This document shows positions 55,417 through 64,000 of a stretch of 64,000 nt of DNA, in pieces. Source of the stretch: Brachypodium distachyon (Eukaryota; Streptophyta; Magnoliopsida; Poales; Poaceae); assembly GCF_000005505.3 (NCBI RefSeq), contig NC_016131.3, positions 29,193,001-29,257,000 of the forward strand. Direction: 5' to 3'. Numbering within the stretch: position 1 is the first letter of the stretch; each line of letters begins with the position of its first letter. The position numbers and the translations under genes were made by a program. The notes under the pieces were generated by a model. The model worked only from the letters and a program-made list of their open reading frames with translations, was not told the DNA's origin and searched no databases.

Positions 55417-56898
55417 ATGGGCCCCGAGGACCGCTGCACCGCGTTTGCACGCGAGCTGCGGCGGGTGACGTGGCCCCACAAGTTTCGAGCGCGCGCGCTC
55501 GGTACATACGACGGGACCGCCAACCCCAAGGACTTCCTCCTAACCTACACGTTGGGCATGCATGCCATTAGCGCCGACGACAAGTTCAGGGCAAACTGGT
55601 TCCCGATGGTCCTGAAAGGATCAGCGCGAACCTGGTTGCTCAACCTGCCCGCCGGGTCCATCGTCACTTGGGCCGACCTGCGTGAGCAGTTTGTGAGCGC
55701 GTTCCAGGGCAGCTATAAGCGTCCGGGAACCATGGCGGAGCTGCACACTATTGTGCAGAAGCCGGGAGAGACGTTGCGGGCCTTCGTCAACCGCTTCTCT
55801 AACCTCTCCTACTCCATCCCAGAGGCGGAGACGGCCGCCATTATCAACACCTTCGCCACCAACGTCCGTGATCCCAAGATGCGCGAGAAGCTGAGCACGC
55901 ATCGGATCCGGACGACGCAGGACCTGTATGCCTTGGCGCACAAATGCGCCATGGCTGAGGAAGGGCGCCTAGCGCCCGAGCTGGCAGCCAAGGCTGCCGC
56001 GAGCCCTGGCGAGCGCTCGCAGAAGAAGGGTTCCCGCAAGCGCAGCGGGAAGCAAGTCCTCACTGCGGACTCGGGGGCTCCTGCCGCGAGGCCCGCGAAG
56101 AAGGCTTCGTCGGGCGGTGGGCCTGGTGGGATGCAGGGCGACACGCCCCGCTGCCCCATCCACAGCAACTCCACCCACGACGCGCAGAACTGCCGCGTTC
56201 TGCGGGGGATCAAGCAGCGGCGGGAGCAGCGCCAGGAGGAGCGCCCCGCCGCCGGCGTCTGCTTCAACTGCGGAGACATCGGAGATCTCTCCCGAGATTG
56301 TCCGAACGACCCCAGAGCGGGGTCGAGGCCGGCCGGCGGCGGTGCCGGCCGGGAAGAACCCCAAGGGGGGCGCGGTCAGCCCCCCGCTGGTCGGGAGCGC
56401 CCTCCCCGGGGACACGACAGGGCACGCGCTGAGGAGCAGCGCGGGTCCGACTGTACCGACGGCGACGAGCCGGGTTTCCAGGAGCCCCGCGGGGTCGCCT
56501 GCATCCATGAGGGAGCTTACGCCCTCCCATCACACGCCGCGGTGAAGCGCCTCACCCGCGATGTGTGTGCGCTGTTGCCAGATGCGGAGCCGCAACAACC
56601 GCTGAGGTGGTCGCACGTGCCGATCACCTTCAGCGCCGACGATCACTCGGCTCGCCAGTTGGGTTCAGAGGTAATACCCTTCGTCGTCTCGCCGATCATT
56701 AGCAATATGACGGTGACCAAGATGCTGGTGGACAACGGAGCGGGGATTAACCTCCTGTCCGCCAGGTTGGTGGAAAAGCTCCAGCTGCCAATGGAGCAGT
56801 TGAAGCTCACCGATCCGTTCCAGGGGGTGAACCCCGGGATCGTCATCACGCTCCGGTCACCTTTGGGTCCCGGGAGGCGTTCAGGACCGACCACATAG
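55417..56898 (+). pseudogene. Gag and start of protease, Tat-type retrotransposon
   Basis: The open part encodes 493 aa. A Retrotrans_gag capsid domain lies at about residues 25-190 (FLLTYTLGMHAISADDKFRANWFPMVLKG region), followed by a basic linker. A zinc knuckle CFNCGDIGDLSRDC is at about 287-300; the usual His (CX2CX4HX4C) is Asp here. The retropepsin active site follows (LVDNGAGINLLS, where the family has Asp-Gly/Thr-Gly-Ser/Ala). After it the frame changes: the rest of the protease continues in the frame one base back (from about 56856, VTFGSREAF...YNGILGRPAL), so a one-base loss lies at about 56.82-56.86 kb. Confidence 0.85.
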
Positions 56899-57492
56899 TG
56901 TTCGACGTGGCGCATACCCCGTTGCCCTACAACGGGATCCTTGGCCGGCCAGCGTTGATCAAGTTCATGGCGGCCACGCATTGCGCCTGTGGCGTGATGA
57001 AGATGTCGTCCGTCTATGGAGTCCTCTCCATCCGGTGAGACCTCAAGGACGCGGCCTGGTGCGTCGGCGAGGTCGTCCGGGCTGCCGCCGCAGCCGACAC
57101 CGATGACGATGATGCAGTCGGGGACGACGGCTTGCCGGGCGATGCCCCGGCAACGAAGAAGGCCCGCACTGCCCCGTGGGAGCTTGCTGGGGGAGGCGCA
57201 GGCTCGACAGGGGCTCCGGGAGGAGGCCGCCAAGGTGAAGAAGCTGCCCCTCCAAGCCGGCGACAAGGAACGCACCGTTACCGTCATCGCGAACCTTACT
57301 GCCGAATAGGAAGGCGCCCTCATCACCTTCCTCGGGGAAAATGCCGATGTGTTCGCTTGGGAACCGTCGGACCTTCCCGGAGTCCCCAGGGAGGTGATTG
57401 AGCATCGGCTTGCGGTGCGCCCGGATGCGCACCCCGTCAAGCAGAAGGTCCGGCAGCAAGCGCATGAGCGTAAAGATTTCATCAAGTAAGAG
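56899..57492 (+). pseudogene. Protease end and linker to RT, broken
   Basis: The protease C-terminal part is read in the shifted frame up to a TGA at 57036-57038. The original frame resumes before 57250 (VTVIANLTAE), so a compensating shift lies between. In-frame TAG at 57307-57309 and TAA at 57487-57489 interrupt the run into RT. The linker encodes ALITFLGENADVFAW and EVIEHRLAV, typical of the region just before RT in plant Ty3/gypsy elements. Confidence 0.8.
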
Positions 57493-59691
57493 GTGGACAA
57501 GTTCAAGACTGCCAAGGCAATCAGGGAAGTTCTGTACCCCACTTGGCTGGCTAACCCTGTAGTACTGCCTAAAGCAGGGAATAAGCTTCGCATGTGTGTA
57601 GATTTCACTGATCTTAATCGTGCATGCCCCAAGGATCCCTTCCCTGTACCCCGTATCGATCAAATAGTTGATTCTACCGCTGGTTGTGACTTGCTGAGTT
57701 ATCTGGATGCTTTTTCCGGCTACCATCAAATCAAAATGGCGGTCGAGGATGAGGAAAAAACAACGTTCATCACCCCGGTTGGCTGTTATTGTTATACATG
57801 CATGCCTTTCGGGTTGAAGAACGCGGGATCCACATTTCAGCGTGCCTTGCGCGAATGTCTGGGGCCCCAGCTAGGCCGCAACGTGGAGGCCTACATGGAC
57901 GACATCGTCATCAAATCAAAGCGAGGGGACTCGCTGATTGATGACCTGTGGGAGACGTTCGATAACCTCCGCAGGATCAAGCTCAAGCTGAACCCCGGCA
58001 AGTGCACCTTCAGTGTTAGCTCCGGGCAGCTCTTGGGCTTCTTGGTTTCGCACAGGGAGATACAGGCCAACCCGACCAAGATAGAAGCCATCGAGAAAAT
58101 GGAGCCCCCCCGCAAGGTGAAGGACGTCCAGTGCCTCAACGGCTGCGTTCCCGCGCTGGGACGTTTCATCTCCAGGCTAAGCGAGCGTGCCTTGCCTTTT
58201 TTCAAGGTGATGAAGAAGAAGGGTCCAGTCAACTGGACTTCCGAGGCCGAGGCTGCGTTCAAGGAACTCAAGCGGTACTTGAGATCGCCGCCCGTCCTCA
58301 TCGCCCCCAAGCCGGGCGAGCCGCTGCTACTTTACCTAGCAGCGACTGACCAAGTGGTCAGCTCGGTGCTTGTCGCTGAAAGGGAGGAGGACGTCCTGGG
58401 GCCTGGGGCGGCGGGGCAGGGGGCTGTGCGGCCCCCGGCAACCTCCTCAGACCCGGGAGCCACCCCCGAGCCAGCGACTTCGGCGCCACGGAAGCGCTTG
58501 GCGCAGCACCCGGTGTACTTCGTTAGTACGGTGCTGCACGACGCGCGGACAAGGTACCCGCAAGTGCAGAAGCTCCTTTTGGGGATTCTCCTTGCGTCCC
58601 GCAAGTTGCACCACTACTTTCAGGCGCACTGCGTCACGGTGGTGTCAGGGTTTTGCCTTGAGCGAGCCCTCACCAACCGTGAAGCCACCGGGAGGGTGGC
58701 CGAATGGAGGATGGAGTTGTCGGAATTCGACCTCCACTTCACCAACTCCAAGAGCATTAAGAGCACGGCCTTGGCGGATTTCGTTGCGGAATGGACGTCC
58801 ACGGGCGTAGAAGAAAGTGAACCGGAGACCAGCCTGCCCGGCAAGCAGGACGAGGACCACTGGGTCCTCTACTTCGACTGTGCGTTCATTCTTCAAGGAG
58901 CGGGCGCTGGAGTCGTCATCGAGTCACCGACGGGGGACCAGTTGAGGTTCGCTATCCAACTCGACTTCGCTAACTCCACCAACAACACGGTGGAGTACGA
59001 GGGCCTGCTCGCCGGGCTGCGAGCAGCGGTTGCCCTCGACATTAAGCGCCTCGTTGTTCGCAGCGATTCCCAGCTCATGATCAACCAGGTCAACAAAGAC
59101 TACAACTGCCTGCAAATGGCGCCGTACGTGGAGGAGGTCCGCAAGCTAGAACGAAAGTTCCAAGGCTTGCGCTTCGAGCACGTCAAGCGGAAGGATAACT
59201 TCGCTGCCGACGAGTTGGCCAAGATGGCGGCAGAGCGCCGGAAGCCTCCGGCGGAGGTATTCTGTCAGAGGCAAATGGCGCCTTCAGTTGCCCCCCAGCC
59301 GGCTGCCGGGGACGCCCCTTCGGCAACCGAGAGAACCCTTGCGGTGGCAGGGGTCCATGCCGCTGACATGGCAGCATGCGTTGGCAGGGAGATTCCCCCC
59401 TGGGCGGAAGAAATCGCCCGCTACTTGAAGGGGGAAGCTCTCCCGGAAGACCACATCGCCGCGGAACGGGTAGCGCGGCAAGCCAAGATGTACACTGTGG
59501 TGGATGGGAATCTCTACCGCAGGCGTGCGAATGGTGTCAAGCTTATTTGCGTCCCACAGGATGAAGGACTCGCACTGCTGGAGGACATACACCGGGGCAG
59601 ATGTTCGCACCATGTGGCTTCCCGGGCTTTAGCCGTCAAGGCATTTTGGCATGGCTTCTACTGGCCCACTGCCCTGGCTGACGCGGAGTAG
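57493..59691 (+). pseudogene. Reverse transcriptase, RNase H and second RNase H-like domain
   Basis: A 732-aa open stretch, ended by a premature TAG at 59689-59691. It shows RT motifs LRMCVDFTDLNRACPKD, LDAFSGYHQI, FGLKNAGSTFQ and the catalytic YMDD at 57892-57903. A connection and RNase H region follows (YFVSTVLHDARTRYPQVQKLLL). A second RNase H-like domain (WVLYFDCAFILQGAGAGVV, NTVEYEGLLAGL, SDSQLMINQV) is the archaeal-type domain of Tat elements. One expected residue of the second RNase H is altered: FDCA replaces the usual FDGS. The N-terminus of the integrase zinc finger begins before the stop. Confidence 0.9.
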
Positions 59692-60636
59692 TTGGTGAGG
59701 ACGTGTGAAGCGTGCTAGTTCCATTCGAAAAAGAGCAACCAGCCGGCGCAGGCCCTGCATGTCATCCCGTCCTCATGGCCGTTCGCGGTCTGGGGGCTCG
59801 ACATCGTCGGCAAGCTACCGAGGGCAGTTGGCGGTTACGAATATTTGTTCGTGCCCATCGACAAGTTCTCCAAGTGGGTGGAGGTGGAACCAGTGCGGAA
59901 GGTGACCGCCCAGGCGGCCATCAAGTTCTTCAGAGGCATTGTGTGCCAGTTTGGTGTGCCTAACAGCATCATCACCGACAACGGCACTCAATTTACGAGC
60001 GTGGCGTTTCAAGCCTATTGCGAAGGCATGGGCACCAAGCTGCGCTTCGCGTCCGTTGCTCACCCGAGGAGTGACGGGCAGGCGGAGCGAGCCAACGCAG
60101 AGGTGCTGCGGGGGCTCAAGACGAGAACCTTTGACAAGCTCAAAGGCCACGGGAAACACTGGGTCGAGGAACTCCAGCCCGTGCTATGGTCCATCCGGAC
60201 CACACCTAGTCAGGCAACGGGCGAAACTCCTTTCGCCATTGTCTACGGGGCAGAAGCGGTGCTGCCCCTCGAGCTCAGGTACGAATCTCCCCAAGTACGC
60301 GCGTACGGCGACACCAGCCAACACGAGCAAAGGGTCGACAATCTAAACTTCATCGAAGAGCTTCGATGCCGGACTGCTGTGCAAGCCGTGAGCTACCAGC
60401 AGGGACTCCACCGTTATCTCGACAGGCGGGTCCGTCCCCGGGGGCTTGAGAACGGAGACCTTGTCCTGCGCCGGATACAAGAAACGAAGGCCGGGAACAA
60501 GTTGACTCCGAAATGAGAGAGCCCCTTCTGGGTGGTGCAGGTGACCAGGCCGGGGGCTGTCCGGCTGGAAACCGAAGACAGCTTGCCGGTGCCCAATAGT
60601 TGGAATATTGAGCACTTGCGCAAGTTCTACTCGTGA
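59692..60636 (+). pseudogene. Integrase, interrupted by stops
   Basis: The reading frame is the same as RT but contains TAG at 59689-59691 and 59716-59718 (in the zinc-binding region) and TGA at 60514-60516. The catalytic core is readable: WGLDIVG (first Asp), ITDNGTQFTS (second Asp) and SDGQAERANAEV (Glu). A chromo-like end was not seen. The last readable segment ends with TGA at 60634-60636, probably the true end of pol. Confidence 0.88.
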
Positions 60637-61369
60637 AGCGGCGGAGCCCGACCCTCAGGTGATGCCGCTGATGCATACCTCTCGAACTAGTGTAGCCGGG
60701 CAGCCCCAGTGTGTAAACCACTAGTTATTGTGAATAAAAGATAAGTGTTTCGCACCCGAGCTTTGAGTTTCCCCTATCTATTTGCATGTTCCTCTCTCTT
60801 CTGTCTCCTGCCTTGAGTGCACAAAGGTGTCTTTCCATACTTGATTGTGAGCAGGGGCCTGTTGAAGCCTCGAAAACATTAACCCGTTGCCGGATTGTTC
60901 CGGCACGGGACATGCGGTTGCCGGGCTTCCCGCAACGCGCATCACTGGACGTGCAGTTGCCGGGCTCCCCGCAACGTGCACCGCGCAGTCACTGCGCCGG
61001 GGAATGAAATGCTCTCACCCAAGTTTGACATCGACCTCTTTGTGCCCGGGGGCTAGGAGGCAGGAGGAAATTGTCTGTGTTGCTTTGTGTATTTTCGTAA
61101 ATTTCAAAAAATTTGCAGCACCTCGGGCCTGGTAAGAATCTAACCTGTAGAAAATTTTGCAGCACCCGCCGCCATGTGTGCCACAGTTGCTTGGTAAACA
61201 CAGCGGTGGAGATTGTACCACGTTTCGAGGAAGGGGTGCCACGGGTGCTGCGCGAGCCCGACGTGTGCAGTGGCAGACCCCCCTCTCGCGCCTATAAAAG
61301 GCGCGCCCCAACCATGGAACGGCTCGGAGCGAAGCCGGGTTCGGGGCTGTAAGGCGGGTGGTGTCGCGG

Positions 61370-61770
61370 AGGCGCAATGGTGGTGCATTCCATCAGTGCC
61401 TAGCGCCGACGGGTGCGCTGCCATCGCGCCCCTGCTGCATCACCCCATCGAGCCTGCCCCGAGGGGCGTCGTAGCGGCACGGTGGTAGTGCATGCCATCC
61501 GCGCGTCCTGCGCCGATGGGTGCACTGCCGCCGTGCTCTTTCCGTGCTCCCTCAAGTGGGTGGCTTCTGGGCGAGGGTCGCCGCGGAGGCACTATGGTGG
61601 TGCATCCCATCAGCGTCCGGCGCTGACGGGGTGCATTGCCGCAGTGCCCTTGCCGTGCCCCTCCATGGGACACCTCTGCGAGGAGTAGGGGCTACCGCGG
61701 AGACTCTATGGTAGTGCATGCCATCCGTGCCATGCGCCGACGGGTGCACTATCATGGAGACCCGGCCGCT
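61370..61770 (+). repeat. Tandem repeat array in the retrotransposon spacer, 4 units
   Basis: Units start near 61377, 61479, 61594 and 61708 with A.GGTGGTGCAT or A.GGTAGTGCAT. Each continues with CC.ATC.G, then a GCGCCGACGGGTGCACTG-type segment. Spacing is 102, 115 and 114 bp. The copies are clearly diverged. Confidence 0.8.
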
Positions 61771-62740
61771 TTCCCCTCGAGAAAGCCTTTTTTCAGGTGC
61801 GGGTCGTTGCGAGGACGCTGTGATGGCGCCGGTGCTGGCACCCGCTGCTTGTTCCGGCCCATCACCGCGTCCCTGCCACGGCCCTCGAGCAGTTTTGCTC
61901 CCGGGCAACAAGGGCTTTCACATCCCTTGGGACGAGCTCCCCAGAAAAAACCAGGTCTCACCGGTTGCGGGGGCCATCGCCGGGAGGCTATAACTTCCTC
62001 GCCACCCGTGCCCGCCACTCGGCGTGGGGCGCGACCGGCGGCGAGGACATTATAGCCGTCTTGCGGCTGCTCCCGGGGTGGAGTCCTCCTAAGCCAGGAT
62101 TTCTTCCTGAAGGGGAGGGTTGCCGCATGAGCGTGGTGGTAGCATCGTTGTCGGCGGATGCCGTTGGCGGCAATCCTGCCTCCGCGCTCCTGCCGCATCC
62201 TTCAGAAACCGCTTCCCTTGAACAGGAACCAGGGGTGGGTCCCTACCAAGGCGGTGCCCTAGCCGCACCTTACCGCCGAGCGTCACGAGGCATTGGACTG
62301 AACGGAAAAGCTAAGTGTCTGAACACGAACGCTGAATTCACTAAGAACTGAACGAAATTGAACACTGTCTCATTGGGCGTTGCCCCAGATCCTGCGCGTA
62401 GCCGGGGTGTTAAAAGGACGCTTGCGGGGAGAGTGCGCTCCCCGTGTGGCTTCGCGGGTCCGTCCCGGAAGGGCACGGCTTGGAGGAGCTACCCCGCAAG
62501 TGGAGTGGCTCCCCGCTACCGCTTGGCCCCAGGTCGGCACCGCGGGTCCGTCCCCGGTCCCTGGTCTGGTCAAGGGTGAGGCGTGCGCGAGTCCCCGGCA
62601 ACACAAGGCACAGTATGCAAAGGCTAAGGGAACCGCCCGAGGCAACTCCGGGAACAAGGAACAAAAATTAAGCAATTTAAAGAGTTTGATTAACCGAGTG
62701 CTGAATGATTACATGACCTAATCAAAAAGTGATTGTTCTA

Positions 62741-62757
62741 ATGGCGCTAAGCGCCAT
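62741..62757. other. Perfect short palindrome next to the antisense ORF
   Basis: ATGGCGCT-A-AGCGCCAT has perfect 8-bp arms and a single-base loop. It lies about 65 bases downstream of the antisense ORF stop. Function unknown. Confidence 0.6.
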
Positions 62758-62823
62758 ACTTGCAGGAAAGCAAACTAGAGAAGATACACTGGGAGCAACG
62801 AGCATGGCTGGGGGCTGCGGCGA

Positions 62824-64000
62824 CTAGTTGTCGCCGTCTTCAGCCGGGGGGTCGGCGGGGAGATCAGGCTCCGGCTTCATCTGCATCCGCTCGACGACCT
62901 CGTCGACGAACTCGCGCACTGCTTGGGTGTGCGTGGGCTCGTCCTCGCTGTCAGACCAAGCGTCCAGCAGGGACTCGAAGGGAAACTCCGGGTCCCGGAG
63001 ATGGATCTGCGGGAGGATTGTCCCGGCAACCTCCCAGGCGCAGTTGGAGACTTCGTTGGCGCCATACTTGGCGATCCAGACGTCAGGCGCCCCAAGCTTC
63101 CCCACTAAGTCGGAGAAGAAGGGGATCAGCGTAGTGACGTCTATCCCGTCCACTTCTGCTGCCTGCAGCTCGAACTTGGGCAGCAGGTCGCGCAGTGACT
63201 GGGCGATCTTTGTCAGCTTCTTCGTCTCGATCCCCCACTGCCCGATCAACGTGCCGTGATGGAGTCGAGCGTCGTGCACGGCCTTCTTGGTCTTGCGAAC
63301 GTTGCCCTCCATCGCCGCAAGTTCCGCGGTCTTTGCCCCGATCTCGTTGCCGGCCTTGGCAAGCTCCTCCCGGGCGGCACCCAACTCGATCTCGAGCCTG
63401 GCCGCTCTGTCCTGGGCGGAGTTGAGCTCAGCCTCGTGCCGGGCCGCCGCTCCCGCCGCTTCCTCGACGGCTTTGACCTGCACCTCCAGCATGACGCGGA
63501 GTCCTTGGATTTCGCCACGGTAGTTGGCGATCAGGACACTCTTCTCGTCCAGCCGGGCCTGGGCCGCAGCGACCACCTCGGCAGGTTCCTTCTTGGTCGC
63601 CTTGAGGGTGGCCGCCATCGAGTCGAGCCTCCCTTGGAGCTTTGCGCGCTGGGCCTCCAGTTGCCGCTGGAGCTCGGCCTCCGGGACCACCGGCTCCCGG
63701 GCGTCCTACAGGGCTCGCCGAGCCAGCCGCGCTTCTTCTTCAGCGAGGCGCGTCTCCTCGCGCAGCCAGGAGAGTTCGCGCCGTTCTCTCTCCACGGCCT
63801 CCCGCACCTCGCCGAGCTGATTCTTGGCGGCGGTGTGGTGCTCCCTCACCTCGTTGAAGGAGGTGACGAAGGCCAATTGCTGGTCCCTGACGGCGTCCAG
63901 GAACCGGTGCCCCCGCTCGAAGATGCTCGGATCCCAGGTAAGGGGGTTCCAAGCGACCCCGGCGAGGGTGCCGAGGTCGGTACCGGGGAGTGCCGCCGAG
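62824..64000 (-). pseudogene. Antisense coiled-coil ORF of the Tat retrotransposon, partial
   Basis: It is read on the minus strand from the window edge to the stop at 62824. The open part 62824-63690 gives 288 codons. Upstream, the same frame runs to the window edge but is interrupted by TAG at 63706-63708. The protein has long Ala/Glu/Lys/Arg heptad stretches (EAQRAKLQGRLDSMAATLKA region) that predict a coiled coil, then a conserved-looking C-terminal block with LPKFELQAAEVDGID, WIAKYGANEVSNCAWEV and FPFESLLDAWSDSEDE. Related antisense ORFs, often labelled putative gypsy type transposon (Transposase_28), are known between pol and 3' LTR in Tat elements such as Grande. Function unknown. Confidence 0.75.

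Larger units (their letters stand above)
60637..62823. other. Retrotransposon spacer between pol and antisense ORF
   Basis: About 2.2 kb of GC-rich non-coding DNA. It holds two 45-bp-scale repeats at about 60895-60985 (GTTGCCGGGCT.CCCGCAACG), a CTATAAAAGG box at 61291-61300 (plus strand), the 102-115-bp tandem array at 61.37-61.77 kb, a large imperfect hairpin at 61986-62057, and a perfect 8-bp-arm palindrome at 62741-62757. Many open frames occur on both strands but none has a domain; they follow from the composition. Confidence 0.6.
53526..64000 (+). mobile_element. Ty3/gypsy LTR retrotransposon, Tat lineage, 5' part (3' LTR outside window)
   Basis: It consists of 5' LTR, primer binding site, gag-pol, a long GC-rich spacer and an antisense ORF. 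The domain order protease, RT, RNase H, a second RNase H-like domain and integrase is that of Ty3/gypsy, and the extra RNase H plus the antisense ORF before the 3' LTR mark Tat-type elements (RIRE2/Grande/Ogre group). The 5-bp host sequence before the LTR is ATCTG (53521-53525); the matching copy lies beyond the window. Many stops and two frame changes show that this copy is dead. Confidence 0.9.

Noticed and set aside
60887..62721. Many 60-150 aa open frames in the retrotransposon spacer
   Set aside because: They overlap on both strands, follow tandem repeats and show no domains.

Overview
The window is nuclear DNA of a grass (Poaceae). The genes have split, GC-rich exons with GT-AG introns, and they sit between many Stowaway-type MITEs, a CACTA transposon and a Ty3/gypsy retrotransposon of the Tat type. 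The density of Stowaway copies fits a pooid grass, but the species cannot be read from the sequence alone. I rebuilt gene models by hand from splice signals, reading frame and remembered family sequences; no database search was run.

Layout. 0.6-4.4 kb (+): an ILL6-like IAA-amino acid hydrolase in 3 exons. 4.4-9.7 kb: repeat-rich spacer with MITEs, one nested in another. 9.7-10.4 kb (-): a thaumatin-like PR-5 protein. 14.7-15.2 kb (-): a short AP2/ERF repressor with a DLN-type EAR motif, whose upstream DNA is tandemly duplicated (15.4-16.25 kb). 18.5-29.3 kb (+): a complete translesion polymerase REV1 in 21 exons (1125 aa) with one GC-AG intron and one long intron that has collected several transposons. 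29.4-35.4 kb: two diverged copies of a segment carrying an intronless TFIIS-N/Med26-like gene (-), with transposon insertions that distinguish the copies. 35.5-38.5 kb (-): a 4-exon sterol C4-methyl oxidase (SMO1 class, 301 aa).

38.94-50.22 kb is an approximately 11.3-kb CACTA (En/Spm) element with terminal CACTA ends and arrays of a short CCGCCACTGG-type subterminal repeat. It holds two decayed minus-strand genes: a TnpD/transposase_21-type transposase, and a Transposase_24-type gene followed by a Ulp1 (C48) protease-like domain. An extra block of subterminal repeats lies between the two genes. From 53.53 kb to the window end lies a Tat-lineage Ty3/gypsy element: 5' LTR, primer binding site, gag-pol with many premature stops, a repeat-rich spacer, and an antisense coiled-coil ORF. 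Its 3' LTR is beyond the window.

The host genes do not form a pathway. They cover auxin-conjugate hydrolysis, defence, transcriptional repression, DNA damage tolerance, transcription and sterol synthesis. The points most worth a second look are the duplicated ERF upstream region, the Trp-to-Ser change in the ERF DNA-binding domain, the duplicated Med26-like segment with paralogous empty sites, the SMO1 intron made mostly of a MITE, the protease-bearing CACTA element, and the uniform pattern of stop codons in the retrotransposon.
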